Counted from the stretch's first letter, positions 1 to 8,887 are shown. The stretch is DNA of 64,000 bases from Bordetella parapertussis (GCA_945872285.1 CAMBZR010000002.1:28891-92890); one strand, 5' to 3'. The notes: generated from the letters alone by a model not told the origin. Numbers and translations are program-made.

Positions 1-280
1 CGTGACCGTAGCTCAGCACGGTGAAATCAGCGCCTTGTTCGAGACGCTCTGCTACTAAAAACGGGCCACGATCTTCGACTGGATTCGGAATCATTTTGCA
101 GGTAAAGCCCATGGTCTTTAAATAAGGGGTGAGCTCTTGCGTGAGATACGACGTGAGGATCTCGACCTTGCCCGGCTCTTGACTCTCGGTGGCCATCCCA
201 ACGCGGCGCGCGAGCGTCGCTTGAAAGTGACCTTGATCAAAGTAGGCAGTAGCGAGATCGATGGATTGTTGACGGCTCAT
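1..280 (-). CDS. M20-family metallopeptidase/deacylase, N-terminal part (runs off left edge)
   Basis: This is an open minus-strand frame starting at the ATG at 278-280 and running off the window at base 1, so only about 93 N-terminal residues are visible. An in-frame stop lies just upstream, which fixes the start. The visible end reads D-F-T-V-L-S-Y-G-H. That matches the strand leading to the first metal-ligand segment (YGHxDVV-type) of M20 peptidases such as ArgE/DapE-like amidohydrolases and carboxypeptidases. The preceding segment K-V-E-I-L-T-S-Y-L also fits the family N-terminus. The metal-binding and dimerisation domains lie outside the window, so the substrate cannot be judged. No signal peptide is evident, which suggests a cytoplasmic enzyme. 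Confidence 0.7.
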   Translation of the reverse strand, partial: MSRQQSIDLATAYFDQGHFQATLARRVGMATESQEPGKVEILTSYLTQELTPYLKTMGFTCKMIPNPVEDRGPFLVAERLEQGADFTVLSYGH

Positions 281-362
281 AAAATACTCATAAAAAGAAA
301 ATTAGAATTGGCAAACAGCTGCCATCCGGTAAACGATCGGCCAGCTGGCAGACACTCGTCGC

Positions 363-947
363 TCAATGATAAGTCACAGACCCCTCGTTTGGCATTAATT
401 CCATCAACGCCTGTTGACTTGTGTCACGTTGCCCAATTGTGGTGGTGCCAAACCACTGCGCGCGATGCGACAGCTCAGTCATCAATTGAGACACCCCCAA
501 GCCCAAATGCGCCGATAAGTTCAAATTAACGGGTTGCAGGGGCTCAATGAAGAAAGTAAAAGTTAGCCCACTTTCTGTTTGTTGGCAGGCGGCATTGGCC
601 ACCAAAATTGCAGCGTGGCCTACGTTTAATAAATTACCTTCAGGTGCGCGCGCTTGAAAAGGCGTGTCGTCGCGCCCGATTTGTCCGAGTGCGGCGGGTG
701 GGTTGAACGATCCGAGCGGGTTAGCCACGTTCGAGAGTCGCCGTGGCTCGGCACTTGGGCCCGAGGCCGCGCGAACGGCCGGTGGCGGTGTGACACGCTG
801 CACCAACACTGAAAGACTATCAAGCATAAATCGCACAATTCTGCGGGTTAGCACAAGCGCAAGATGCTTATCGGCACCCAGATTGATTCTGAGCACCATG
901 CGGTCTTCAACATCGACGTAACTCAGCTGAAGTTGAGAGATTTCCAT
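363..947 (-). CDS. conserved hypothetical protein, 194 aa
   Basis: I do not recognise a named function. The frame is open further upstream to 1061, but the start at 947 (MEISQLQ...) is preferred. From there the sequence reads like a conserved small betaproteobacterial protein (D-V-E-D-R-M-V-L-R-I), whereas the upstream extension is rich in W/R/F and looks like leader DNA. Residues 1-60 appear to form a beta-rich segment followed by a helix (LTRRIVRFMLDSL). The middle (about 65-110) is Pro/Ala/Arg-rich and probably disordered. The C-terminal part (about 115-175) again looks like beta strands. There is no signal peptide or membrane helix. It is divergent from the MFS gene at 1113 and 82 bases from the peptidase start. 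Confidence 0.55.
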   Translation of the reverse strand: MEISQLQLSYVDVEDRMVLRINLGADKHLALVLTRRIVRFMLDSLSVLVQRVTPPPAVRAASGPSAEPRRLSNVANPLGSFNPPAALGQIGRDDTPFQARAPEGNLLNVGHAAILVANAACQQTESGLTFTFFIEPLQPVNLNLSAHLGLGVSQLMTELSHRAQWFGTTTIGQRDTSQQALMELMPNEGSVTYH

Positions 948-1112
948 AGATCCATTAAAGAAAAAACGCCAAGAATCTTCAATCATCCATCGGCGACAAA
1001 CGCTTGAACCAAACTTGGTTAATAATAGCCTGTACGGCCAACCGACTGAACCAAAATTCAAACGACCAATCGCGTTGGCTAACTTGCCGTTTAACCCCTA
1101 AACCAATGCCTG

Positions 1113-2318
1113 ATGACCAACCGCGTCTACCGTATCGTCACCGTAGTCGGTGCTGCCCAAATTATTTCGCATGCAGGCGCCTATTATTTAGCCGCAGTGA
1201 TGGCAGTCCCCGCGAGTATTGAGCTATCGATTTCAAGCGCCACGGTGTATGCGGGCCTGTCTCTTGCGCTAGCCGTCTCGGGGCTTGCCGGGCCAACGGC
1301 CGGAAAGCTGGTGGATCACTTTGGCGGCCGTCCAGTACTGATTGCCTCAAACTTGTTGCTGGCAGCTGGGCTTTCGATGCTGGCGCTCGCTCAAGGGCTC
1401 GGTCTATTATTGCTGGCCTATGCGGTACTAGGACTAGGCATGGCCACCGGAATGTTCGAGGTCGCCTTTGCTGCCATCGTACGCATATTTGGAAAAAAAT
1501 CACATAACGCACTCGTTGGGGTCACGATGGTCGCGGGGTTTGCCAGCGTAGCTGGCTGGACTATCTCTGTGTTTGTCGAGGCGCGCTACGGCTGGCGCGG
1601 GGCCTGTTGGTTTTGGGCAGCGATGAACGTACTGGTTGCGCTGCCCCTCAACGCCTTGATCCCTCTGGCCTCTGACAGCGCTGACACCGCGACCCCAGCT
1701 GAGGCACACAATCACACCGCGCAGCCGAACGCAGTGGTGCACGACCCCAAGCGCGAAAAATACATCACGGTACTACTGGCCTTCGTGTTCGCGTCCAGCG
1801 GTTTTATCAGCATGGGCATGATGTCACACCTGCCTCGTTTGTTAGAAGGGGTTGGCGTGCCTCTCTTGATCGCCTTTTCGATTGGCGCGTTAGTAGGCCC
1901 CGCTCAGATTACAGGTCGAATCCTCGACTTCACGTTTCTAAGACGGCTACACCCCTTAATTGGTACGCGCATTGCAGCGCTAGCCCACCCACTAGGCATC
2001 GCTGTCTTGGTAGTTTTGGGCGCCCCCTTTGCCGCTCTCTTTGTCATTTTGCATGGCTTGGGCAACGGCATCTTGATTATTGCCAAAGGAACCTTACCCC
2101 TAGCCCTGTTTGGCCCGCAAGGCTTTGGCCATCGTCAGGGTTGGCTCACCATGCCCGCCAAATTCGCCCAAGCCATCGCCCCCTTCGCGTTTGGCTTAGC
2201 GCTCACGCAATGGGGCACTGGCGTACTTTGGCTTACCTTTGGGCTGGCCATGTGCAGCTTTGCGGCGCTTTGCTTGATTGCAATTAAACCGTCTGCACAA
2301 CCGCCACATGAGGTTTAA
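1113..2318 (+). CDS. MFS transporter, 401 aa
   Basis: This is an inner-membrane permease of the major facilitator superfamily with about 12 hydrophobic helices. A loop reading G-K-L-V-D-H-F-G-G-R-P lies between helices 2 and 3 (about residues 64-74), which is the MFS motif A position (GxLaDrfGrkp). A hydrophilic central loop at about 187-212 separates the two six-helix halves. The length is typical. The general look (single-protein permease, short termini) fits the group that includes oxalate/formate-antiporter-like and monocarboxylate carriers, but no substrate can be read from the sequence. The ATG at 1113 is used; no strong Shine-Dalgarno is visible. It stands alone on the plus strand, 100 bases before the CoA-ligase pair. 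Confidence 0.8.
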   Translation: MTNRVYRIVTVVGAAQIISHAGAYYLAAVMAVPASIELSISSATVYAGLSLALAVSGLAGPTAGKLVDHFGGRPVLIASNLLLAAGLSMLALAQGLGLLLLAYAVLGLGMATGMFEVAFAAIVRIFGKKSHNALVGVTMVAGFASVAGWTISVFVEARYGWRGACWFWAAMNVLVALPLNALIPLASDSADTATPAEAHNHTAQPNAVVHDPKREKYITVLLAFVFASSGFISMGMMSHLPRLLEGVGVPLLIAFSIGALVGPAQITGRILDFTFLRRLHPLIGTRIAALAHPLGIAVLVVLGAPFAALFVILHGLGNGILIIAKGTLPLALFGPQGFGHRQGWLTMPAKFAQAIAPFAFGLALTQWGTGVLWLTFGLAMCSFAALCLIAIKPSAQPPHEV

Positions 2319-2418
2319 TTTTTTTCAACACCGCTGTCAGCGCGGCGCAACATTCTGATAAATTGGGCACACTACGCCCTGAACGAATAAAAAATCAAAC
2401 TAGGAGACCGCAGGCACC

Positions 2419-3558
2419 ATGATGCTGCTTGAACACGACGCCAAGGTTTTGCTGGCGCAATTTGGTATTTCAATTCCGGTTGGCGTGCTCGCCAATCGCC
2501 CAGCTCACCCAGCGGTGAGCTACCCATGCTTTGTCAAAGTACAGATCCCCGTTGGTGGGCGTGGCAAAGCCGGCGGTATCCTCAAAGCTAACAATGCGCA
2601 AGAGCTTGAGCAGGCGCTGCACAAACTGGTGGGCGCTACGGTGCGCGGCCATCGCGTACACGAGTGTCGCATCGAGCAGCCCGCGTCAGGGCAAGAGTGC
2701 TACGTCAGTCTGATGCTCGATCCCTCTTCGGGCAAAGTCATCATTTTGATGTCAGCAGAAGGTGGCGTTGAAGTTGAGCAACATTCGGCCAACGGTGCCA
2801 TGCTGCAACAGCAAGCCAACTTTGAAATCAACGCAGTAAAACTTGCTGCTCAAGAATTAGCTCAACAACTGCCTACCTTTGCTCAAGCCGCATTAACCCA
2901 GGCGGCGCATCAACTGTGCGACGCTTTATTTAAGCTCGAGCTCACTCTGACTGAAATCAACCCACTCTTCGTGCAACCCGACGGCAGCTGGATTGCCGGT
3001 GACGCAAAACTTGTTGCTGACGACAATGCCATCGAACGCCAACCGCTATTACTCGCCTTGCTCAAAGAGCGTGGTCATGCCTACCCTGAGGCCTCTCTCA
3101 AAATCGATCACGGTTTTGATTTTGTGCGACTCGATGAAGACGGCGATGTCGGTATGCTCACAACTGGCGCGGGCCTCAGCATGCAACTAGTCGATGAACT
3201 GACCCGCCGCGGCTGTAAACCCTTTAATTTTGTCGATATTCGCACGGGTCAATTTCGTGGTGAGCCGACCCGCTTAATTCAAGTGCTTCGCTGGATTGGC
3301 GAAGGTAAAAATGTCAAAGTGATTTTGATGAATTTCTTTGCTGGCGTCACCGATTTAGCAGAGCTCTCGCGTCTGATTCTGATCGCGCTCGAACAAACAC
3401 AAGACATCAAAATCCCAATTGTGATTCGCTTAATTGGCAATGGCCTTGAGGCCGCTATGCAAACACTCACAAACACCAATGCCTCATTGGTTGTAGAAAC
3501 TGATTTAGAGAAAGCGGTCGACCAAGTCGTCGCCCTCGCAAAAGGGCAAGCAGCATGA
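2419..3558 (+). CDS. succinyl-CoA synthetase beta subunit-like (ATP-grasp) acid-CoA ligase subunit, 379 aa
   Basis: This is a homologue of SucC, the ATP-grasp subunit that phosphorylates the partner subunit and binds the acid. It opens with the SucC-like E-H-D-A-K-V-L-L segment. It keeps the lysine-rich G-G-R-G-K-A-G-G loop at residues 47-54 and the E-I-N-P-L-F metal-binding stretch followed by G-D-A-K-L (Asn and Asp ligands of Mg). The C-terminal half is a CoA-ligase domain with G-A-G-L-S-M. At 379 aa it is close to SucC (about 388). A Shine-Dalgarno (aggag, 2402) precedes the ATG. It overlaps the alpha-like gene by four bases (ATGA), so the two are translationally coupled. Lying next to an ACAD, a Bug receptor and a thioesterase, it is probably a ligase for a specific imported acid rather than the TCA-cycle enzyme. 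Confidence 0.82.
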   Translation: MMLLEHDAKVLLAQFGISIPVGVLANRPAHPAVSYPCFVKVQIPVGGRGKAGGILKANNAQELEQALHKLVGATVRGHRVHECRIEQPASGQECYVSLMLDPSSGKVIILMSAEGGVEVEQHSANGAMLQQQANFEINAVKLAAQELAQQLPTFAQAALTQAAHQLCDALFKLELTLTEINPLFVQPDGSWIAGDAKLVADDNAIERQPLLLALLKERGHAYPEASLKIDHGFDFVRLDEDGDVGMLTTGAGLSMQLVDELTRRGCKPFNFVDIRTGQFRGEPTRLIQVLRWIGEGKNVKVILMNFFAGVTDLAELSRLILIALEQTQDIKIPIVIRLIGNGLEAAMQTLTNTNASLVVETDLEKAVDQVVALAKGQAA

Positions 3559-4472
3559 CAACCCACGTCTTCCCCAATGATCCTTTAGCACTTTTATTTG
3601 ATCCGACTGCACCCTTACCCACCATCGTGCAAGGCATTACCGGCCGCATGGGCCGTAAGCATGCCGCCTTGATGCGCGCCTATGGTACGGATATCGTCGG
3701 CGGCACCGCGCCGGCCGGCAGCAAGTCGGCTGACTTGAAAGAGGTTGACGGCAATCCTGTGTTTCGGTCTTGTGCTGAAGCGGTCAAAGCAACCGGTGCA
3801 GTCGCCAGTGTGGCGATGGTCCCACCCTTTGAGGTGCTCGCAGCCATCAGCGATGCCGTTGCTGGCGGCATCAAACTGATTGTGACAGTGACCGAGGGCA
3901 TGCCCGTGGCAGATGCGATACGGGCTCGCTTACTGGTGCAGCAAGCCCGCGCACGCTGGGTGGGTGCCTCGACCCCGGGCGTCGCTGTTCCTGGTCGCAC
4001 CAAGCTTGGTTTTATTCCGTCAGTCTCTCTGCACCCAGGCTCGGTAGGCGTCATTGCCAAGAGCGGCACCCTGTCTTACGAAACGAATCATCGGTTAGTG
4101 GATTGTGGCCTTGGGCAAAGCGTTTGGATTGGCGTAGGCGGCGACGCTTGTAAGGGCACACGGTTTGCTGAAGCGCTGCCCTTTTTTAATGCAGACCCCC
4201 GCACCAAGCAAATCGTTTTAGTCGGAGAAATTGGCGGCTCTGAAGAAGAAGAATTCGCACAGGCCTTGATCGAAACAAAATGCACCAAGCCCACCTTTGC
4301 GGTGATTGCCGGGCATGGTGCCCGCGAGGGCGTGGTGATGGGGCATGCGGGCGCTGTGGTGCATGGCAACACGGGCACCTTTGACGCAAAAAAACGTGCG
4401 CTCGAGGGCGCAGGAGCCCGTGTTTTTGCTAGCGTTGACGATTTAATCAAAGCCATGCTCGCTGCGCATTAA
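3555..4472 (+). CDS. succinyl-CoA synthetase alpha subunit-like (SucD-like) acid-CoA ligase subunit, 305 aa
   Basis: This is the partner of the preceding SucC-like subunit. The N-terminal Rossmann CoA-binding domain shows V-Q-G-I-T-G-R-M-G at about residues 25-33, matching the SucD CoA loop (QGxTGxxG). The phosphohistidine loop is intact: M-G-H-A-G-A-V with His264, equivalent to the active-site His of E. coli SucD. An E-I-G-G segment (225-228) and a T-E-G-M segment (113-116) are further SucD hallmarks. The length is close to SucD (289) plus a short N-terminal extension. These features predict a working two-subunit, nucleoside-triphosphate-dependent CoA ligase. The acid is unknown; malate-CoA ligases and other SucCD paralogues are possible relatives. 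Confidence 0.82.
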   Translation: MTTHVFPNDPLALLFDPTAPLPTIVQGITGRMGRKHAALMRAYGTDIVGGTAPAGSKSADLKEVDGNPVFRSCAEAVKATGAVASVAMVPPFEVLAAISDAVAGGIKLIVTVTEGMPVADAIRARLLVQQARARWVGASTPGVAVPGRTKLGFIPSVSLHPGSVGVIAKSGTLSYETNHRLVDCGLGQSVWIGVGGDACKGTRFAEALPFFNADPRTKQIVLVGEIGGSEEEEFAQALIETKCTKPTFAVIAGHGAREGVVMGHAGAVVHGNTGTFDAKKRALEGAGARVFASVDDLIKAMLAAH

Positions 4473-4531
4473 ACTAGGCTTTGACTCGTTACCGTAATTT
4501 TTTTAGACAGACCAATCAAGGATTGAGCAGC

Positions 4532-5698
4532 ATGGATTTCAAACTCAGTGACAGCCAACGGCAATATGTTGAAGCGGTACGCGCGCTTGCGCAAAACGAC
4601 TTCAAACCACGTGCCGCAAAATACATGGATGGCACGTTTCCGTGGGAAAACATGAAGCAACTTGCCCAGATTGGTGTGCTGGGCATGACAGTCTCTGAGC
4701 AATACGGTGGCTTAGGCTTACCTGTGTTTGAAACCGCCTTGATCCTGGAAGAGATCGCCAAAGTTTGCTACCCCACCGCCATGGCGGTGCTGGGCGAAGC
4801 CGGTGTACAAACTCGCATCATCGAAACTTACGCACCCGACTCGATCAAAAATAGCATTCTGCCAAAGGTCTGTTCGGGCGATGCGATTTTATCGATCTGC
4901 ATGACAGAACCTCATGCGGGTACCGATGTCAGCAGCTATCGCACCAACACCCGCTTGCACATGAATCATGCAACCGTTAATGGCGTCAAAACCTTGATTA
5001 GTCGTGCTCAAGAGGCCGCCATGTTTGTCGTGTTCACACGCGTTGATGAGCAGCCTGGGCGCGAAGGCATTGGTTGCGTCTTGATCGAAGGCGGCACACC
5101 TGGCCTTGAAGTGACTGCCAGCTATCACACCATGGGTGGCGAATACTTGCACGAAGTGCGTTTTGATAATGTCGAAGTCCCGCTCGAGAACGTTGTTTTA
5201 AAAGAAGGCGGCTTTCGTAAGCTCATGAGTGCGTTCAATACACAGCGCTGCTTAAACCCCAGCATCTCATTGGGCTTGGCAGAAGGCGCCTTTGAAGAGG
5301 CCGTCAACTACACACGCAATCGTCCAATCTTTGGCAAAACGCTCACTGATTTTCAAGGCCTGCGCTGGAAACTCGCCGAGATGTATCGCGATATCGAAGC
5401 GGCCCGCAGCATGTTGTATCGAGCCTGTGCCTCGGCTAATCCGTTTCCAGATCCCCTCTTAGCAGCGGTCGCCAAGATCACCTGCAACGAAATGGCGTTG
5501 CGTGTAACCAACGACGCCTTGCAATTGCATGGCGGCTACGGCTTCACCGATGAATATCCGGTATCACGTCTGTATCGCGGTGCGCGCTATGGATCCTTAG
5601 GCGGCGGGGCCACCGAAACACTCAAAGATTTAATCGCCAAGCGGATTCTGGATGGTTTGGATCCTACTGAAGGAATTCTGTCCTTCAATAATTTTTGA
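4532..5698 (+). CDS. acyl-CoA dehydrogenase-family protein with altered catalytic-base positions, 388 aa
   Basis: The ACAD fold is clear: an N-terminal helical domain, then M-T-E-P-H-A-G-T-D (residues 124-132, FAD-binding motif), the beta domain, R-P-I-F-G-K (264-269) and L-H-G-G-Y-G-F (332-338). The start at 4532 follows AAGGA at 4518-4522; an upstream in-frame codon at 4481 is less likely. ACADs normally use a Glu either in the C-terminal Y-E-G-T-S motif or at the isovaleryl/long-chain position before the R of helix G. Here these are Gly358 (G-G-G-A-T-E) and Gln238 (N-T-Q-R-C). So the protein either uses another base or does a different reaction. It follows the SucCD-like genes by 59 bases and precedes a Bug receptor, and it is probably part of the same operon. 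Confidence 0.82.
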   Translation: MDFKLSDSQRQYVEAVRALAQNDFKPRAAKYMDGTFPWENMKQLAQIGVLGMTVSEQYGGLGLPVFETALILEEIAKVCYPTAMAVLGEAGVQTRIIETYAPDSIKNSILPKVCSGDAILSICMTEPHAGTDVSSYRTNTRLHMNHATVNGVKTLISRAQEAAMFVVFTRVDEQPGREGIGCVLIEGGTPGLEVTASYHTMGGEYLHEVRFDNVEVPLENVVLKEGGFRKLMSAFNTQRCLNPSISLGLAEGAFEEAVNYTRNRPIFGKTLTDFQGLRWKLAEMYRDIEAARSMLYRACASANPFPDPLLAAVAKITCNEMALRVTNDALQLHGGYGFTDEYPVSRLYRGARYGSLGGGATETLKDLIAKRILDGLDPTEGILSFNNF

Positions 5699-5729
5699 TA
5701 CGCACACTCCACTCCGAAGAGAACACCAG

Positions 5730-6812
5730 ATGATGTTACTTTTGAAGCAACGCGGCGCTAAGCCGTACAAAGCCCCTTTGCCGCGTCTGACCGCGATGAA
5801 CAGAACCTCTGCACTGGGTCTTCTGGCGACAATAGCACTGCTGTCGCTCGCCTCGTTCACGCAAGTGGCGCAAGCTCAAACGAGACCGGCGTCAGACCCG
5901 CAGGCTGCCATCAGTCAATACCCTAGTCGCACAATCAAAATGCTGGTCGGGTTTCCACCGGGCGGCCCCAACGATCAATTAGCGCGTCTATTGGGCCTAC
6001 GCCTTGCAGACCAGCTCAAACAGACAATCGTCATCGAAAACAAAGCAGGCGCTAATGGCGAAATCGCCGCGACTCAAACTGCTGCGGCAACGCCAGACGG
6101 CTACACGCTGTTATTCGGTTCAAGCGGTGCATTGGCAGTCAGCCCAAGCCTGAACAGCAACTTACCGTACGATCCACTTAAAGATCTCACGCCAATTTCG
6201 ATGATTGCGCTCAACCCCATGTTGCTTGTGACCTCACCCAAGTCTGGTATTACCAGCGTGGCTGATCTGATTGCGCGTGCCAAGGCTCAACCAGGCAAAC
6301 TCACCTTTGCTTCAGCGGGCACCGGCAGCCCGACCCATCTGGCTGGCGAACTGTTTCGCGACATTGCCGCTATCAATTTGCTGCATGTGCCCTATAAGGG
6401 TGGTGGTCCTGCGATGAACGATGTCATGTCGGGCGAAATCGATATGTATTTTGCAGGGTTATCCACGGCCTTGCCGCTAGTCAATGCTGGCAGACTACAC
6501 GCCCACGCCCTCACGACCAATAAGCGTTCAGACACCGTGCCCAAGCTGCCCACCATCAGTGAACTAGGTTTTCCGAGTTATTCGGCCATTATTTGGTACG
6601 GGGTATTGGCCCCCGCAGGTTTACCCGAGCCACTGGTCACGCTTTTACGTAAGCATCTCGTGGCGATCATGAATATGCCCGAGTTTCGTAAGCAATTGTC
6701 AGACTTGGGCGCTGAGGTCTACGATCAAAATCCCGCTGAATTTAGAGCCTTTATGAAGCAAGATTTAGACAAGTGGGCAAAGGTCATTGCTGCGATGAAG
6801 CTGACGAAGTAG
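5730..6812 (+). CDS. Bug-family (TctC-like) periplasmic tripartite tricarboxylate receptor, 360 aa
   Basis: This is a solute receptor of the Bug/TctC family. The start at 5730 has a good Shine-Dalgarno (gaagaga); an internal ATG at 5796 lacks one. The N-terminus is a long basic segment, then a hydrophobic core and cleavage after A-Q-A. The mature part has the Bug hallmarks: Y-P-S-R-T-I-K-M-L-V-G-F-P-P-G-G, then V-I-E-N-K-A-G-A-N-G, P-D-G-Y-T-L-L, and H-V-P-Y-K-G-G-G-P-A. Such receptors capture organic acids or amides for TctAB permeases or act as sensors. No tctA/tctB genes are present here. The position behind the acid-CoA ligase and ACAD suggests that the ligand is the acid which these enzymes process. 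Confidence 0.9.
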   Translation: MMLLLKQRGAKPYKAPLPRLTAMNRTSALGLLATIALLSLASFTQVAQAQTRPASDPQAAISQYPSRTIKMLVGFPPGGPNDQLARLLGLRLADQLKQTIVIENKAGANGEIAATQTAAATPDGYTLLFGSSGALAVSPSLNSNLPYDPLKDLTPISMIALNPMLLVTSPKSGITSVADLIARAKAQPGKLTFASAGTGSPTHLAGELFRDIAAINLLHVPYKGGGPAMNDVMSGEIDMYFAGLSTALPLVNAGRLHAHALTTNKRSDTVPKLPTISELGFPSYSAIIWYGVLAPAGLPEPLVTLLRKHLVAIMNMPEFRKQLSDLGAEVYDQNPAEFRAFMKQDLDKWAKVIAAMKLTK

Positions 6813-6911
6813 CGAGCAAAAACACTGTAATACAACAAAATTCATTAAAAAAACCGCGATATCCGCGCAGACATTAACAACAATATTCATCCGGATGGCA
6901 GCCTGTACACC

Positions 6912-7370
6912 ATGTCCGATATACGCCCGCAGACCCAAAGCAAACCCTGGCTGAAAGAAGAATTTTCTTTCTTTGAAACCATCACTCTGCGTTGGGCCGA
7001 CAACGACGCCTATGGCCACATTAACAACGCGCACTACTATTCGTTTTTTGACACGGCGGTGGATGCGTTTTTGATGCACCACGCCTTACGTCAGTTGATC
7101 TCAGGCGACTATCAAACCCTGGTGGTCGCCTCAGAATGCAGATACTTCAGCCAAGTTTCTGCACCAGGCATCATCCGCGTAGGCGTGCGCCCAGGGCGCT
7201 TAGGCCGCAGCTCAACCACCTACGAGGTGGCTGTCTTTACAGACGACTCAGACGAAGCGGCGGCGCAAGGTTTGTTTGTGCATGTTTGTGTCGACAAACA
7301 AAGCCAACGCCCAACCGAAACGCCCGAAACTTTTCGTACTGCGCTTCAAGCGCTTGTTGCGGGCCAATAG
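6912..7370 (+). CDS. acyl-CoA thioesterase, hotdog fold (YbgC/4HBT type), 152 aa
   Basis: This is a small cytoplasmic thioesterase. The segment R-W-A-D-N-D-A-Y-G-H-I-N-N (about residues 28-40) is the 4-hydroxybenzoyl-CoA thioesterase/YbgC signature, with the Asp and the G-H-x-N motif that lie in the active site. It is followed by a long hotdog helix (Y-Y-S-F-F-D-T-A) and beta strands. The length is typical for one hotdog domain. It probably hydrolyses a short or aromatic acyl-CoA, releasing CoA when an intermediate accumulates. It lies 99 bases after the Bug receptor on the same strand. Its 3' end overlaps the convergent acyl-CoA ligase gene by 25 bases. Confidence 0.85.
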   Translation: MSDIRPQTQSKPWLKEEFSFFETITLRWADNDAYGHINNAHYYSFFDTAVDAFLMHHALRQLISGDYQTLVVASECRYFSQVSAPGIIRVGVRPGRLGRSSTTYEVAVFTDDSDEAAAQGLFVHVCVDKQSQRPTETPETFRTALQALVAGQ

Positions 7371-8887
7371 CGATCGCGCAAGATTTTTTTATAAAGCTTG
7401 CCAGTGGGATGGCGGGGGAGTTCAAGCTCGAAGTCAACGCTTCGCGGACATTTGAAATCAGCCAAGCGGTCTCGGCAGTAGACGATCAACTCAACCCCCA
7501 ACGCCTCGCTAGGCGTGACGCCCTCAATGAGTTGAACAACCGCTTTGACCTCTTCGCCAAAATCCAGATTCGGAATCCCGAAAACAGCCACATCTGCCAC
7601 GAGCGGATGGCCAATCAGCACCGCCTCGATTTCTTGAGGATAAATATTGATCCCCCCAGAGATAATCATGAAGGCCTTGCGATCAACGAGATACAGATAG
7701 CCCTCAGCGTCGAGGCGCCCAATATCACCGAGCGTGGTCCAGCCCAAAGCGTTACGGGCCTCTGCAGTTTTTACTGCGTCACTGTGGTATTCAAACTTTG
7801 GCCCCTCAGAAAAATAGACGAGTCCGGTTGCGCCAACCTCTAGTGCCTGGCCCTCTTCATCGCAGATATGTGCGATGCCGAGGGCGGCCTTCCCGACCGA
7901 GCCCTGGTGCTGCAACCACTCGGCACTCGTAATTGAACAAAAGCCATTATTCTCAGTGCCAGCGTAATATTCATCAATCACAGGCCCCCACCACTGAAGC
8001 ATCTGCAACTTAACATCAACAGGACAAGGTGCGGCTGCATGAATCGCACGCTTCATTGAGCTTAGGTCAAAACTCAAACGCGTCGCCTCAGGTAATTTGA
8101 GCATGCGTACGAACATCGTCGGCACCCATTGACTGTGCGTAATCTGGTGCTGTTGGTGTAAGGATAACGCGAGCTGAGCATCGAACTGACTCATCACAAA
8201 GACCTCGCCTCCAAGCTTGATGTTAGTCATGCTGTGACGCAATGGTGCTGCATGATACAGAGGCGCCGGTGACAGATAGCGGCAACCCCGACCATAGCCG
8301 TAAAGGCCTTCTAATAAATCTACCAAGAAGGTGCGCATACCTGAAGGGCCGTCGGGTAAAGGCCACTTCACCCCTTTTGGTCGGCCGGTTGTACCCGAAG
8401 AATAAAGCATATCTAGACCCTGTGCTTCGTCTGAAATTGGAGCCATTGAAAACTGCCCGGTCCTCGCTTGCCAACTCGGCCAATTCGCTTGCGCCCGGCC
8501 AACGACAAATTGCTGAATAGGCGCGGCGAGTGCTTGACTCACTTTTGCACCAAGCTCAAGTAAATCTTCGCCAACGATCAATACCTTGGCACCACAATCT
8601 TGCACAATGTACGCGATCTCGGCAACAGTCAGACGGGTGCTAATTGTCGTGTAGTAGAGCCCTGCTCGCTCTGCACCAAAACATATTTCAAAAAATTCAC
8701 GCTGATTTTTGAGCAAAATCGCAACGTGGTCGCCTAATTGCGCGCCGCATGCCCTAAATACATGGGCCGCCTGATTCGCCCGCTGCTCAAGCTGACCAAC
8801 CGTCACAACTTCGGGCTCACCACACACCCTAAAAGCGATTGCCTCTGGGTCTTGATCGATGGCTCCGATGGGGTAAAGCAGTCTCAT
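7346..8887 (-). CDS. AMP-forming acyl-CoA synthetase (ANL superfamily), 513 aa
   Basis: This enzyme activates a carboxylic acid to its CoA thioester through an acyl-adenylate. The P-loop-like motif Y-S-S-G-T-T-G-R-P-K-G-V (about residues 162-173) is intact. The A5-type motif appears as E-Y-Y-A-G-T-E (Y-x-G-T-E), the hinge region as L-G-D-I-G-R-L-D-x-E-G-Y-L-Y, and a C-terminal catalytic lysine within H-P-T-G-K-L-Y-K-K. The length is typical for a fatty or aryl acyl-CoA ligase. It is the last gene of the minus-strand Liv operon, overlapping the MDR reductase gene by four bases. Its role is therefore probably to trap the acid imported by that transporter. The substrate cannot be read; a medium-chain, branched or aryl carboxylate is plausible. 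Confidence 0.9.
   Translation of the reverse strand: MRLLYPIGAIDQDPEAIAFRVCGEPEVVTVGQLEQRANQAAHVFRACGAQLGDHVAILLKNQREFFEICFGAERAGLYYTTISTRLTVAEIAYIVQDCGAKVLIVGEDLLELGAKVSQALAAPIQQFVVGRAQANWPSWQARTGQFSMAPISDEAQGLDMLYSSGTTGRPKGVKWPLPDGPSGMRTFLVDLLEGLYGYGRGCRYLSPAPLYHAAPLRHSMTNIKLGGEVFVMSQFDAQLALSLHQQHQITHSQWVPTMFVRMLKLPEATRLSFDLSSMKRAIHAAAPCPVDVKLQMLQWWGPVIDEYYAGTENNGFCSITSAEWLQHQGSVGKAALGIAHICDEEGQALEVGATGLVYFSEGPKFEYHSDAVKTAEARNALGWTTLGDIGRLDAEGYLYLVDRKAFMIISGGINIYPQEIEAVLIGHPLVADVAVFGIPNLDFGEEVKAVVQLIEGVTPSEALGVELIVYCRDRLADFKCPRSVDFELELPRHPTGKLYKKILRDRYWPATSA

Noticed and set aside
137..529. 130-residue plus-strand open frame near the left edge
   Set aside because: It overlaps the M20 peptidase start and the conserved 363-947 gene on the opposite strand; its composition is not protein-like and no ribosome site is seen.
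7136..7843. 235-residue plus-strand open frame
   Set aside because: It runs out of frame through the thioesterase gene and then antisense to the well-supported acyl-CoA ligase, so it is a shadow.
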